Of a DNA stretch of 64,000 nucleotides, positions 35,758 to 44,986 are shown one piece after another. This DNA comes from JAGVPT01 sp963827085. Its GTDB lineage: Bacteria; Bacteroidota; Ignavibacteria; UBA10030; UBA8401. The stretch lies in contig CAWGZY010000008.1 of NCBI GenBank assembly GCA_963827085.1, positions 7,655 to 71,654 on the forward strand, written 5' to 3'. Under the pieces are notes generated by a model that was not told where the DNA came from, did no database searches, and was given only the letters and a program-made list of their open reading frames with translations. The translations under genes were made by a program, and so were the position numbers. Positions within the stretch are counted from its first letter, which is position 1. Each line of letters opens with the position of its first letter.

Positions 35758-35825
35758 GAGAAGTTCGCATCCTTTCAAAAATTTACGCAAAAATATACAA
35801 AACTTAGGGCACATCTACAAACACG

Positions 35826-35850
35826 AAATCCCGCACTTTGGCGGGATTTT
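35826..35850 (-). terminator. Terminator between nadA and asnS
   Basis: ATCCCGC/GCGGGAT stem (35828-35834 and 35841-35847) with a 6-base loop. It has T-rich sequence on both sides, more so on the plus strand. It would end the long minus-strand transcript of the gltX-nadA operon before asnS. Confidence 0.6.
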
Positions 35851-35860
35851 ATCTAGAAGT

Positions 35861-36001
35861 CATCTCAAAAAAATGTCGCTTGCTCCTTCGATGCGCTCAC
35901 TCCGTTCGCTTACTCGGGATGAACAAGCCATTTGTTCACCCTGAGCAAGTCCCCCGAAGAGGGACGCGTCGAAGGGCTGACACAAAGCCATTTTTGAGAT
36001 A
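35861..36001. repeat. Palindromic MITE-like element 1
   Basis: ATCTCAAAAA (35862-35871) and TTTTTGAGAT (35991-36000) form exact 10-bp terminal inverted repeats. The inside has CCCTGAGCAAG and CGTCGAAGGG blocks of the kind seen in dispersed intergenic repeats. Together with element 2 it fills the gap between nadA and asnS, where no gene is visible. Confidence 0.6.
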
Positions 36002-36031
36002 GGTTCTATTTACTTCTTACCGATTACTAAC

Positions 36032-36192
36032 TGGTGCTGTTTCTCAAAATTGTTCTTGTATTCTAACCGCAGAGGACGCCAAGGTCGCAAAGAGGTTTTT
36101 TGAAAATAGTTAGAATTCCTTGCTTCCTTGGCGCCCTTTGCGGTGAATTAATTATTAAAAAATACGATATTTATTTTTAGAAACAGCACTAG
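36032..36192. repeat. Palindromic MITE-like element 2, touching the nadA stop codon
   Basis: CTGGTGCTGTTTCT (36032-36045) and AGAAACAGCACTAG (36179-36192) are terminal inverted repeats matching at 13 of 14 positions. The interior pairs CCGCAGAGGACGCCAAGG with CCTTGGCGCCCTTTGCGG, another dispersed-repeat motif. The right end contains the nadA stop codon (36189-36191). Confidence 0.65.
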
Positions 36193-37154
36193 CTCATTTC
36201 CATCATCCGTTGAATTGGCAGGAGCGCGCGCCAGATCAGTTCCGGTGCCATTGTGATTTCAGGTGTTTTGTTCTTCATGCAGAGATATAGTTTTTCCATC
36301 GTGTTCCTTTTCATGTGCGGGCATTCGTTGCAGGCGCAGTTAGGATCCGGAGGCGCTGGAATGAACTCTTTCTCCGGAGCGCTCTTTTGCATTTGATGTA
36401 TGATGCCGACTTCGGTGGCGATGATAAATTTCTTTGCCGGACTTGACTGAACATATTTCAGCAAGGCGCTTGTCGAACCAATGAAATCCGCCCGCGATAG
36501 AAGAGACGCTTCACATTCGGGGTGGGCAATCAATTTCGCATCTGGATGTTCCATCTGCAATCCGATGATTTTTTTTTCGCTGAATGTCTCGTGAACGATG
36601 CAGCTTCCATTCCACAAAAGCATTTGGCGTCCCGTTTTTTTCGCCAGGTACGCACCAAGATTTTTATCCGGTGAAAACAGGATTGGTTTGTCTTTTGGAA
36701 TTTGATTTATGATTTTCTCTGCGCTGCTCGACGTACAGATAATATCGCTGAGGGCCTTCACTTCTGCGGAGCAGTTGATGTATGTAATTGCGACATGGTC
36801 GGGATGCATCTCCCGAAATCTCTTAAACTCCGGTGCCGGACATCCCTCGGCGAGCGAACAGCCGGCCTCAAGGTCCGGAAGCAGGACTAATTTATGCGGA
36901 TTGAGGATCTTTGCCGTTTCCGCCATAAAATGAACACCGGCGAATACGATAACATCGGCATCGGTCGCCGCAGCCCGCCGGGCCAGCTCAAGGCTGTCGC
37001 CGACATAATCTGCGAGGTCCTGAATTTCAGATTCCTGGTAATAATGGGCGAGAACAACGGCGTTCAATTCCTTTTTCAAGCGAAGAATCTCCGCTTCAAG
37101 GTCGAGAGGAACTTCGGTTATGGGTAATCTATTATGTTCTCCGATATTGATCAT
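36189..37154 (-). CDS. nadA: Quinolinate synthase A
   Basis: NadA condenses iminoaspartate and dihydroxyacetone phosphate to quinolinate, a step of de novo NAD synthesis, using a 4Fe-4S cluster. The 321-residue protein has LAHYYQESEIQDLADYVGDSL at the N-terminus. The three expected cluster cysteines sit in EAGCSLAEG, NGSCIVHE and NECPHMKRNT. AHPECE and the STSALLKY stretch are also family motifs. No nadB or nadC is seen nearby. It is the last gene of a minus-strand run from gltX, 34 bp after a GT9 gene, and its stop lies within a palindromic element. Confidence 0.95.
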   Translation of the reverse strand: MINIGEHNRLPITEVPLDLEAEILRLKKELNAVVLAHYYQESEIQDLADYVGDSLELARRAAATDADVIVFAGVHFMAETAKILNPHKLVLLPDLEAGCSLAEGCPAPEFKRFREMHPDHVAITYINCSAEVKALSDIICTSSSAEKIINQIPKDKPILFSPDKNLGAYLAKKTGRQMLLWNGSCIVHETFSEKKIIGLQMEHPDAKLIAHPECEASLLSRADFIGSTSALLKYVQSSPAKKFIIATEVGIIHQMQKSAPEKEFIPAPPDPNCACNECPHMKRNTMEKLYLCMKNKTPEITMAPELIWRALLPIQRMMEMS

Positions 37155-37188
37155 TTCTTTTCAAGAATAGCGCCCGTGATTGCCACAA

Positions 37189-38301
37189 TCAAGAGGCTGG
37201 TTTTCCAACATATTTTTTCATCGCGGCACTGACCGCTTCCTCCACTTGTTCGATTGTAATGGACGTTATAAGCGAATCGCCGGCTCGGACGGCGATATGT
37301 CTGGGATGCGGCGGTTTCCAAATTGCAGGATCGCTCAAAGAGTGGAATGAAATCGTCGGCACTCGTTGAGATGCAGCAATATGAAGAGTTCCCGTATCGT
37401 TGCAGAGTACCAAACTCATGTGCCTCAAAAAAGCAGCCATAATGCGCAAGGGCATAACGGGCGCCGAATGCAGTTTGTGATGTACACCTGACAGAACAAC
37501 TTTCCTTCGCTCGATTTCATTACGGCTGATGATAAGAACAATTTCAACGTCAAACTTTTCAATCATCCAATCAATGATTGCGACGAGTTTGTCAAGAGGA
37601 AAACACTTCGCCGGATTCAACGCGCCGAAATGCACGCCCACCACCATCTTCCCTGGAGCAATTCCCAGCGACTGATAAATTCTTTCTGCTTCATTCACCT
37701 CCGCATCGGTTAAAACAAGATCGTATTCGAAATCGTTCTCATCGGCGCCCAGCGCACGGACAATATCAAGATTGCGCTGTATTTCGTGCTTTTGCACTGA
37801 AGAACGGGGTATCGGGACGTTGTAAATCTTTTCAGGAAGCGATGAATCGAGGAGAAGATGGTCGGGGCCCACAATATATTTCGCTCCGCTCAATACGGCG
37901 ATGATGTCGGACGAGAGTGAACGTGAAATCGTGTTGAGGACAATCGCGCACTCGAAATCATTCCGCAACATTTTCCAAAACACAATTAATTTACGAACAT
38001 TCCAACGCCACAACTTTTCGTAGAACACGATGATGTCGTCGACATACGGATTGTTTTCGACAACGGGTGCAGTATATTCGCGAACGACTAGGGCAATAAA
38101 CGCTTTCGGGAATTTTCTCCGCACCGCACGAAGAGCGGGCGTGGCAATCAACAAATCGCCGAGCTGGTCATGTTGACGAATAATGAGAATACGGCCGAAG
38201 GAGTCAATGGGAAGCTGAGAAGGTGTAACCTGCGTTCCGGAGCGGAAGATGTTGATCAGGCGGAAAAGATATCGCTTGAGGGTAACTTCAAGAGGCTGCA
38301 T
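37189..38301 (-). CDS. GT9 heptosyltransferase-like glycosyltransferase
   Basis: A 370-residue family 9 glycosyltransferase with a basic N-terminal extension (about 35 residues) before RILIIRQHDQLGDLLIATPALRAV. The donor region reads VLCNDTGTLHIAASQRVPTISFH. The middle strand VGVHFGALNPAKCFPLDKL matches the family. GT9 enzymes add heptose or a similar sugar to lipid A-core-like acceptors. It sits apart from the three GT9 genes of the polysaccharide block and is embedded in a housekeeping operon, 23 bp after a small membrane protein gene. Its acceptor is unknown. Confidence 0.87.
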   Translation of the reverse strand: MQPLEVTLKRYLFRLINIFRSGTQVTPSQLPIDSFGRILIIRQHDQLGDLLIATPALRAVRRKFPKAFIALVVREYTAPVVENNPYVDDIIVFYEKLWRWNVRKLIVFWKMLRNDFECAIVLNTISRSLSSDIIAVLSGAKYIVGPDHLLLDSSLPEKIYNVPIPRSSVQKHEIQRNLDIVRALGADENDFEYDLVLTDAEVNEAERIYQSLGIAPGKMVVGVHFGALNPAKCFPLDKLVAIIDWMIEKFDVEIVLIISRNEIERRKVVLSGVHHKLHSAPVMPLRIMAAFLRHMSLVLCNDTGTLHIAASQRVPTISFHSLSDPAIWKPPHPRHIAVRAGDSLITSITIEQVEEAVSAAMKKYVGKPAS

Positions 38302-38324
38302 TGAACGATTGCATGGTCAGTAGG

Positions 38325-38516
38325 TCACTTCTTGTCGGTAATATCTTCGAAATCGGCATCCTGCACGTTGTCAAACTGCTGTCGAGTTTCTTTCTCCCGG
38401 ACGGTCGGCTGCGATTTACGCGGCGGGTCGAAAAAAGGCCTCGCAGATTGCAATACTATACCTACAATCTTTGCAAGAATATAAATACAAATTATCCAAA
38501 CAATGAGCCGAAACAT
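38325..38516 (-). CDS. Small DUF4834-like membrane protein
   Basis: A 63-residue protein with one N-terminal membrane helix (about 3-24) followed by a charged tail that ends QDADFEDITDKK. The layout and the acidic DADFEDI motif resemble DUF4834-type small proteins of Bacteroidota and Chlorobiota. Spacing of 8 bp to the kinase gene and 23 bp to the GT9 gene supports a real gene in the operon. Its function is unknown. Confidence 0.7.
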   Translation of the reverse strand: MFRLIVWIICIYILAKIVGIVLQSARPFFDPPRKSQPTVREKETRQQFDNVQDADFEDITDKK

Positions 38517-38524
38517 AACGTCAT

Positions 38525-39187
38525 TTACACTTTCTTTGAACGCGGATTGTAATATTCGACTGCGGCGCGGTTGGGCCTGAGAATTTCGTTGTACAACTCC
38601 TCGAAGTGGTTTTGATCGTTCACAAAATCAATTTCCGTGGAGTTTACAATCAACAGAGGAGCGCTTTTGTAACGGAAGAAAAAATAGTTATACGCTTCAT
38701 TCAGATCTTTGATGTACTCCTCCGTGATGTTTTCTTCGTACTTTCTGTCGCGTTCTCTAATATTTGACATCAATCGCTCGACGCTGGATTGGAGGTAGAC
38801 GACCAAATCCGGAACCGGAATATTCTTTTCTATCGAGCCGACAAGCGTTTCGTAAAGCCGTAACTCATCATCCCGCAAGTTGAGATACGCAAAAATTTTA
38901 TCCTTCTCGAAAATATAATCAGTGACCAGCGCGTTGTGAAAAAGGTCTGCCTGAAACAAATCTTGCTGCTGTTTATACCGGCTCAGTAAAAAGAAAATTT
39001 GCGTCTGGAAAGCGTAACGGTCGGAATCTTCATAGAAGCGCTCAAGAAATGGATTCTCTTCGAATTGCTCGAGCACAAGGCGTGCATTGATCCGTTCCGA
39101 AACCATTTTTGCAAGCGAAGTTTTTCCCGCTCCGATCACTCCTTCTATGGCGATATAACGAACGTCCGAATGGTGAACAGGCAACAT
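38525..39187 (-). CDS. Deoxynucleoside kinase
   Basis: A deoxyadenosine/deoxyguanosine-type kinase of about 220 residues, salvaging deoxynucleosides to dNMP. The P-loop GVIGAGKTS lies near the N-terminus, and the acceptor-site motifs EQFEENPFLERFYED and DYIFEKDKIFA follow. The lid has RERDRKYEENI with the expected arginines, and VVYLQSS carries the strand before the lid. I start it at the ATG at 39187, which overlaps the folK stop by one base; the frame is open to 39235 without a better start. Which deoxynucleoside is preferred cannot be read. Confidence 0.88.
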   Translation of the reverse strand: MLPVHHSDVRYIAIEGVIGAGKTSLAKMVSERINARLVLEQFEENPFLERFYEDSDRYAFQTQIFFLLSRYKQQQDLFQADLFHNALVTDYIFEKDKIFAYLNLRDDELRLYETLVGSIEKNIPVPDLVVYLQSSVERLMSNIRERDRKYEENITEEYIKDLNEAYNYFFFRYKSAPLLIVNSTEIDFVNDQNHFEELYNEILRPNRAAVEYYNPRSKKV

Positions 39188-39708
39188 TACTCCTGCAAGG
39201 ATGTGAAAAACGATTGAGTTAGCTCCGTCGAACACTCGACGGCATTTGGATCTTTACACTCGGCGAGCAAATCCTTTACAGTCTTCTGGATCAGCGGATG
39301 GACTGTGTCGGGCGCGATCTCAGCCAGTGGCTGAAGAACAAATCGACGCTTGATCATCTCACTGTGCGGAATAACCACTGCCGCGTCGTTGATCACACAA
39401 TCTCCAAACAACAAAATATCGATGTCGATTTCGCGCGGGCCCCAACGGTTCCGTTCTACCCGTCCGATTTCTTTTTCGATCCACTTGATTCGCGAATGAA
39501 AATCCGCCACTCCGTTCGAAGTGCGGACCATTAGAACAGCGTTAAGAAAATCGTTTTGATTCTTCTCCCCAACAGGTTCGGTCTCATACACACTGGAGAG
39601 CTTTACGACCCTCGTCGAGGGAACCGCCCGCAGTTTCCGGACCGCCTCGGCAAGAAAGTGAATTCTATCGCCGACGTTTGAACCTATTCCCAGAAAAACA
39701 TTTTCCAT
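39187..39708 (-). CDS. folK: 6-hydroxymethyl-7,8-dihydropterin pyrophosphokinase
   Basis: HPPK transfers pyrophosphate from ATP to hydroxymethyl-dihydropterin in folate synthesis. The 173-residue protein begins VFLGIGSNVGDR and carries SSVYETEPVG, QNDFLNAV and RWGPREIDIDILLFGD with the metal-binding Asp pair, all diagnostic. It ends one base into the kinase start and begins 8 bp after folB, its pathway neighbour. A folP gene is not seen in the window. Confidence 0.95.
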   Translation of the reverse strand: MENVFLGIGSNVGDRIHFLAEAVRKLRAVPSTRVVKLSSVYETEPVGEKNQNDFLNAVLMVRTSNGVADFHSRIKWIEKEIGRVERNRWGPREIDIDILLFGDCVINDAAVVIPHSEMIKRRFVLQPLAEIAPDTVHPLIQKTVKDLLAECKDPNAVECSTELTQSFFTSLQE

Positions 39709-39716
39709 GGAAGCGT

Positions 39717-40100
39717 CTATGCCTGTTCATCTCTGGCAGACTCTATCTCAACTTCTACATGGTCGATAATACCGTGAACCGCTGCTCCCGGCTTTCGTAT
39801 TCGTATCGTTGTCTTTTGAACTTCCGGAAATTCTTTTAAAATTCCTGCCGCGATCGATTGAGCTAGGGCTTCAATAAGGAAGAATTTCTTCCCAATGACT
39901 GTCTGCTTCATTACGCCGTACACCTTTTCGTAATTCACCGTCTGGAGTAAACTGTCCTTTTCTTTTGCCCCCGACAGGTCACAATGCAGTTCGACGTCGA
40001 CTTCGAATTTGCCGCCGAGGTTTTGTTCATCCGACATAACACCGTGGTAGGCATAGAACACTGCATTGTGAAGCCGAATGATGTCCAGTTTTTTCATCAA
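39717..40100 (-). CDS. folB: Dihydroneopterin aldolase
   Basis: FolB splits dihydroneopterin to glycolaldehyde and hydroxymethyl-dihydropterin, the step before FolK. The 127-residue protein has YAYHGVMSDEQNLGGKFEVDVEL with the conserved Gly-Glu region, VNYEKVYGVM and LIEALAQSIA, and ends in the KPGAAVHGIIDHVEVEI strand containing the catalytic Lys. It lies 41 bp after glnS and 8 bp before folK. An ATG three bases downstream is an equal start. Confidence 0.93.
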   Translation of the reverse strand: MMKKLDIIRLHNAVFYAYHGVMSDEQNLGGKFEVDVELHCDLSGAKEKDSLLQTVNYEKVYGVMKQTVIGKKFFLIEALAQSIAAGILKEFPEVQKTTIRIRKPGAAVHGIIDHVEVEIESARDEQA

Positions 40101-40141
40101 AATATTTTTTCTTGAGGATTATCGACAGAATCGCTGTGATT

Positions 40142-41854
40142 TCACGATTTTTTGATCTTTTCCCATGTATCACGCAACGTTACTGCACGATTGAAAACAA
40201 GTGATCCCGGTTTTGAATCGGAATCCACACAGAAATAGCCGAGGCGCTCGAACTGAAACCGGTCTTGGGGGGCGGCCGTCGCAAGGCTCGGTTCAATTTT
40301 GCACGATTTTAACACTTCGAGCGAAGCTGGGTTAATAAACTCTTTCCACTTCTCCGCGTCGGGATATTCAGCAAGAAACAGACGGTCGTACAGGCGAGTC
40401 TCCGCATCCACGGCATGAGCAACGGAGACCCAATGGATGGTCCCCTTTACTTTCCGTGTGCTCTGTGGAGACCCGCTTCGTGTCTCGGGGTCGTACGAAC
40501 ATCGCAATTCAATTACTTCTCCGGTTTTTTCGTCCATCACAACACCGGTACATTTGATAATATACGCATACCGCAAACGGACTTCAGTTCCCGGGGAAAG
40601 CCGGAAAAATTTCTTCGGAGGATTCTCTCGAAAGTCATCGTGTTCAATATAGATGACCTTGGTAAAAGGGATCTTTCTCGTTCCCTTCGAAGGATCTTCA
40701 GGATTATTCACTGCGTCAAGTTCTTCCACAACTCCTTCAGGGTAGTTCTCGATCACAACTTTAAGCGGACGAAGAACCGCCATCACGCGAGGGGAGCGCT
40801 TGTTTAAATCGTCGCGGAGGCAATCCTCTAACCATAAGGCATCGGAGGTATTCTCCCGGCGCGCAACTCCGACCCGGTCGGCAAATGTCCGGAGAGATTC
40901 CGGCGTAAAGCCGCGGCGGCGAAGACCGGAAATCGTCGGCATCCGGGGATCGTCCCAACCGCTGACGTAGCCTTCTTCGACGAGCTGCAAAAGCTTTCGC
41001 TTGCTCATGACGGTATAGGTCATATTCAGCCGGGCGAACTCGATCTGCTGCGGATGATGCAGTCCCAATTCCTCAAGGAACCAATCGTACAACGGACGGT
41101 GATTTTCAAACTCAAGCGTGCAGATCGAATGAGTGATTCCCTCAATCGAATCGCTTTGTCCATGGGCCCAATCATACATCGGATAAATACACCATTTGTC
41201 GCCTGTGCGGTGATGTGTCGCGAAAAGAATTCGGTACATCACCGGGTCGCGCATATTAATGTTGGGCGAGGCCATGTCGATCTTTGCGCGGAGAGTCCGC
41301 GATCCGTTCGGAAACTCTCCGCTGCGCATCCGCGTAAAGAGATCGAGATTTTCTTCAACGGTTCGATTACGATACGGGCTCTCTTTTCCCGGCTGAGTCA
41401 GCGTCCCTCTGTACTCCCGTATCTCATCGGCGCTTAAGTCGCAGACGTACGCCTTTCCTTTTTTTATCAAGCGGACAGCATACTCGTGGAGTTGTTCAAA
41501 ATAATCGGAAGCATAGTACAGTCTCTCCTGCCAATCGAACCCCAGCCATCGCACGTCCTGTTTTATCGATTCGACGTACTCTTGTTCCTCCTTTGTCGGA
41601 TTCGTGTCGTCAAAACGTAAATTACAAAATCCGTTGTAATCTTTCGCCAGACCGAAATTGAGGCAAATCGATTTTGCATGTCCGATATGGAGGTATCCGT
41701 TCGGTTCTGGAGGGAACCGGGTGTGCACCTTGCCGCCAAATTTATTTGATTTCAAGTCATCGTCAATGATATCACGGACGAAGTTCTTCCGCTCCGGTAG
41801 TTCACCGTTCATTCTATTGTCTTTAAAGTCTTGTTGTTTCTCTAACGTTGTCAT
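40142..41854 (-). CDS. glnS: Glutaminyl-tRNA synthetase
   Basis: GlnRS charges tRNA-Gln. The 570-residue protein has FPPEPNGYLHIGHAKSI (HIGH motif) and VMSKRKL (KMSKS motif), with DDTNPTKEEQEYV between them. The C-terminal half is the two-barrel anticodon domain characteristic of GlnRS, and its length fits the family. Its start overlaps the gltX stop as ATGA, so both enzymes are made from the same message. Having GlnRS means Gln-tRNA need not be formed by transamidation. Confidence 0.95.
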   Translation of the reverse strand: MTTLEKQQDFKDNRMNGELPERKNFVRDIIDDDLKSNKFGGKVHTRFPPEPNGYLHIGHAKSICLNFGLAKDYNGFCNLRFDDTNPTKEEQEYVESIKQDVRWLGFDWQERLYYASDYFEQLHEYAVRLIKKGKAYVCDLSADEIREYRGTLTQPGKESPYRNRTVEENLDLFTRMRSGEFPNGSRTLRAKIDMASPNINMRDPVMYRILFATHHRTGDKWCIYPMYDWAHGQSDSIEGITHSICTLEFENHRPLYDWFLEELGLHHPQQIEFARLNMTYTVMSKRKLLQLVEEGYVSGWDDPRMPTISGLRRRGFTPESLRTFADRVGVARRENTSDALWLEDCLRDDLNKRSPRVMAVLRPLKVVIENYPEGVVEELDAVNNPEDPSKGTRKIPFTKVIYIEHDDFRENPPKKFFRLSPGTEVRLRYAYIIKCTGVVMDEKTGEVIELRCSYDPETRSGSPQSTRKVKGTIHWVSVAHAVDAETRLYDRLFLAEYPDAEKWKEFINPASLEVLKSCKIEPSLATAAPQDRFQFERLGYFCVDSDSKPGSLVFNRAVTLRDTWEKIKKS

Positions 41855-43299
41855 TGTAATCTTTCTATTGCTGAATTAATTCTCGCGACCGTCTCTTCTA
41901 TTCCGAGGATGGAAAGAATATCGAATAATCCCGGTCCCGAACCCACCCCCGAAACAGCCAGGCGCAATGGGTGGATCAAATCGCTGTTATTGACCTTCAT
42001 CGACGCAGCGACACCGTGGAGCGCTGCTTCATAGTCTTCCTTCTTTGGGTTTTGAATCCTAGAGAACTCACCTGCCAACTCCTTTAGCTGAACCGGCGAT
42101 TCCCGTTTCCACCGTTTCTTTACAACGTCGACATCGTACTGAAGCGGGGCTTGAAAAAAATAGGGACTTTTTTCAACGAAATCTTTTACGAATGTTACCC
42201 GTTCCCGCATGACGCCGACGACGCTCATTAAGTACGCGTCCTCGAAATGCTTTCCGTCGAACCCAGATAGCGTCAACTGGTTTCTCAGGCTTTGGAGTAC
42301 CTCCGCATCGGTTTTCCTGCGAAGGTATTCAAAATTAAGCCAATTAAGTTTTTCGATATTGAAAACCGCGCCTGAATTGCCCACCCGCTCGAGGGAAAAT
42401 TCTTTGGAAAGCTCTTCAAGCGTAAAGAGTTCTCTCTCTCCCCCCGGGTTCCATCCAAGAAACGCGACAAAGTTAACAAGGGCTTCTTTGAGATAGCCTT
42501 TTTTACGGTAATCCTCGACTGCAACATCGCCTTGGCGCTTGCTCAACTTCGATTTATCCGGGTTGAGCAGCAATGGCAAATGAGCGAACTGCGGGATTTC
42601 CCATCCAAAATGATTGAACAAAATCACATGCTTGGGCGTGCTCGACAGCCATTCCTCGCCGCGAATAACATGAGTGATTTTCATAAAATGATCGTCGACA
42701 ACAACCGCTAAATGATACGTTGGATAGCCGTCGGATTTGAGAATGACCTGATCGTCCAAAACTTTATGTGCGATAGTAACACTTCCCCTGATGATGTCGT
42801 TAAACGTCAATTCACCTTCAAGGGGAACTTTCATCCGAATGACATGCTGTTCACCTTGTTTCAGCTTTTCCGTAACCTCTTCTTGAGGAAGATTCCGGCA
42901 GTGGCGGTCATACGACGTCGTCAATTTTGCGGCGGACTGTTTTTCACGTACTTCTTTGAGCCGCTCGGGGGAACAAAAGCAATAATATGCCTTCCGTTCT
43001 TCTACCAGTTGATTTGCATACTTCTGGTACAGATTGATCCGTTGCGATTGAATGTACGGACCGTAATCACCTTCCCGTCCCGGACCTTCGTCATAGTTGA
43101 TGCCCGCCCACGCAAGAGTGTCGATGATGTTTTGCACTGCCCCTTCTACTTTTCGTGATTGGTCGGTATCTTCGATGCGAAGAACAAACGCACCGCCCTC
43201 CTTTTTCGACAATAAATAGTTATACAACGCTGTTCGCAATCCTCCGACATGTAAAAAACCAGTCGGGCTTGGAGCAAATCGCGTACGTACCGTGCTCAT
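41851..43299 (-). CDS. gltX: Glutamyl-tRNA synthetase
   Basis: GluRS charges tRNA-Glu. The 482-residue protein opens RTRFAPSPTGFLHVGGLRTAL, the GluRS form of HIGH, and has SKLSKRQGDVAVEDY as the KMSKS loop. The C-terminal half is the alpha-helical anticodon domain of bacterial GluRS. It heads the run gltX-glnS-folB-folK-kinase-small protein-GT9-nadA, so a promoter should lie just upstream of 43299 in the 223-bp gap. That gap shows no gene. Confidence 0.95.
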   Translation of the reverse strand: MSTVRTRFAPSPTGFLHVGGLRTALYNYLLSKKEGGAFVLRIEDTDQSRKVEGAVQNIIDTLAWAGINYDEGPGREGDYGPYIQSQRINLYQKYANQLVEERKAYYCFCSPERLKEVREKQSAAKLTTSYDRHCRNLPQEEVTEKLKQGEQHVIRMKVPLEGELTFNDIIRGSVTIAHKVLDDQVILKSDGYPTYHLAVVVDDHFMKITHVIRGEEWLSSTPKHVILFNHFGWEIPQFAHLPLLLNPDKSKLSKRQGDVAVEDYRKKGYLKEALVNFVAFLGWNPGGERELFTLEELSKEFSLERVGNSGAVFNIEKLNWLNFEYLRRKTDAEVLQSLRNQLTLSGFDGKHFEDAYLMSVVGVMRERVTFVKDFVEKSPYFFQAPLQYDVDVVKKRWKRESPVQLKELAGEFSRIQNPKKEDYEAALHGVAASMKVNNSDLIHPLRLAVSGVGSGPGLFDILSILGIEETVARINSAIERLQ

Positions 43300-43522
43300 A
43301 AAGTGTCTTCACCACCATCATAACATCAACATCATGCAGTCAAACGGCAGCGAACGGTGCTCTCGTCAGAGCATGCGCGCAATACCGCAAACTATTGAAT
43401 AATAACCCGGGAGATCGTCTCTGCGAAATGCCGACGGATCTCCGAAAGAAACTTGTAATTAAAAAGATACCAAACTTTTGATGGGAACGCAAACCTGCGG
43501 CGGATCCCAAAGAACAACATGT

Positions 43523-44986
43523 TCACTCTTTTGATTTCGCTTGCTGCATGAGAAACGTCATCAACCGCGAGGCGGGCACGCGGGGATTGAAAGAAGTATT
43601 ATCGCTCAGGTACGATACAAACTTACCTTCGCGATACAACGAAGGCGGACTTGGACAACTTTTATTGAATGGACTGAACACTCCGCGTAATCCGCCGTAC
43701 GGACAATTCGGATTAAATATACTCGTCGGAGAACCTTCAAATCCATACTGTCCCCATGGATTGACAATGGAGTGAGGATGCGATGTGTCAGCCCACACCA
43801 ATCCCAGATAGGCTCCGTCGGACGCGATAATGCGGCATCCAAGAAACTGGAAAAAGTCTTCGTTCAACGCATGGGCTTCCGATGTATCCGGCTGTATGTA
43901 TTCTGCTTGTGCACCTGAATCCGCAACCTCAGCATTCATCTGCATCGAGTGTTTTTCGTAAATGTATTTTTCGAGAATCTTAGGTTCGTTCACCTGGTCA
44001 AAAACAATCCATTCCTTCTTATTCCCTTTGCGGTCGTATTTGTATAAATTTTTGAAAGGGCGGTCTTTCTCAATGCCGGACTCCTCCACTACATTTCCCC
44101 TGTTATCGTATTTATAAATGACGCTATAGCCGACGCGGCCATCGGATAAATAATTTACTTCGGCCACTAAATTTCCGTTCCTATCATACTCAAACGTGGA
44201 CTTTGCCTTGATACTACAGTCCGGCTTGTAAACATACTCGGATGTCAAATTCTCCAGACTATCGTAAACAAACGCGATCCTGTCGGCAATATTATACACT
44301 GCTGAATCGAGGTTATTAAAATCTCTCCCGTACTTTATCATTTCAATCATATTGCCGTCGCCATCATAAGCATACGTGTACCGGGAAATGCTGTTCTTTT
44401 GTTCGATCACGTTGCCGTTGGAATCGTACGCATACAATTCTTTCGAGAATAATCGCCCATCCGAAAGATACCCCAAACTCTCGACGAGGTTATTATCGCC
44501 GTCATATACATAGATCCCCTTCCGGTCGACAGTTCCATCCTGTTTGTATGAAACCATTTCTTTCTCATTGCCGGCTGAGTCATAGCGATAGATCGTTTTC
44601 GTCTTGGCATCCCCTTTTGTCGTGGCTTCCTCAATAAGGTTTCCATCAAGATCGTATCGATACGCAGTCTTGGAGAAAACCGTCCCGTCATTTTTATTAT
44701 AGATAGTTTCTTCTATTTTATTCCCGTTGGAGTTATACCGGACGGATGATATTTCTATTCCCTTCTTTTCGGGTTTGCCAAAGCTATAATTGTATTTCCA
44801 CTCAGACATTGAAAGAACTCCCGACGTCTTGATCCTATCCAGTTCTTTCAGTTCAAGGCGTTTATCTTTCAATACCTCCTTCTTGCTTTTTTGCGATAGT
44901 CCCCCTTCCGCTAATCCTTCACTCGCGAAAAGAAGAACGGATAGCACAAGAATAAGGCTGGAAAATAAGGGCGGTTTACTGTTCAT
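43523..44986 (-). CDS. Exported YD-repeat (RHS-like) protein
   Basis: A 487-residue protein with a signal peptide ending ASEGLAEG. Residues about 75-330 are ten YD-type repeats of the form Y-D-x-x-G-N-x-x-E (YDLDGNLIEE, YDSAGNEKEM, YDGDGNMIEM, YDRNGNLVAE and so on). These are the repeats of RHS and teneurin shells. The C-terminal 90 residues are different: short cysteine- and glycine-containing blocks (NPWGQYG, NPNCPYG and SPFNKSC) of a type seen in small exported proteins. No toxin domain is seen, and the protein is far too short for a true RHS toxin shell. An envelope or extracellular role is likely; no partner is evident. Confidence 0.8.
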   Translation of the reverse strand: MNSKPPLFSSLILVLSVLLFASEGLAEGGLSQKSKKEVLKDKRLELKELDRIKTSGVLSMSEWKYNYSFGKPEKKGIEISSVRYNSNGNKIEETIYNKNDGTVFSKTAYRYDLDGNLIEEATTKGDAKTKTIYRYDSAGNEKEMVSYKQDGTVDRKGIYVYDGDNNLVESLGYLSDGRLFSKELYAYDSNGNVIEQKNSISRYTYAYDGDGNMIEMIKYGRDFNNLDSAVYNIADRIAFVYDSLENLTSEYVYKPDCSIKAKSTFEYDRNGNLVAEVNYLSDGRVGYSVIYKYDNRGNVVEESGIEKDRPFKNLYKYDRKGNKKEWIVFDQVNEPKILEKYIYEKHSMQMNAEVADSGAQAEYIQPDTSEAHALNEDFFQFLGCRIIASDGAYLGLVWADTSHPHSIVNPWGQYGFEGSPTSIFNPNCPYGGLRGVFSPFNKSCPSPPSLYREGKFVSYLSDNTSFNPRVPASRLMTFLMQQAKSKE

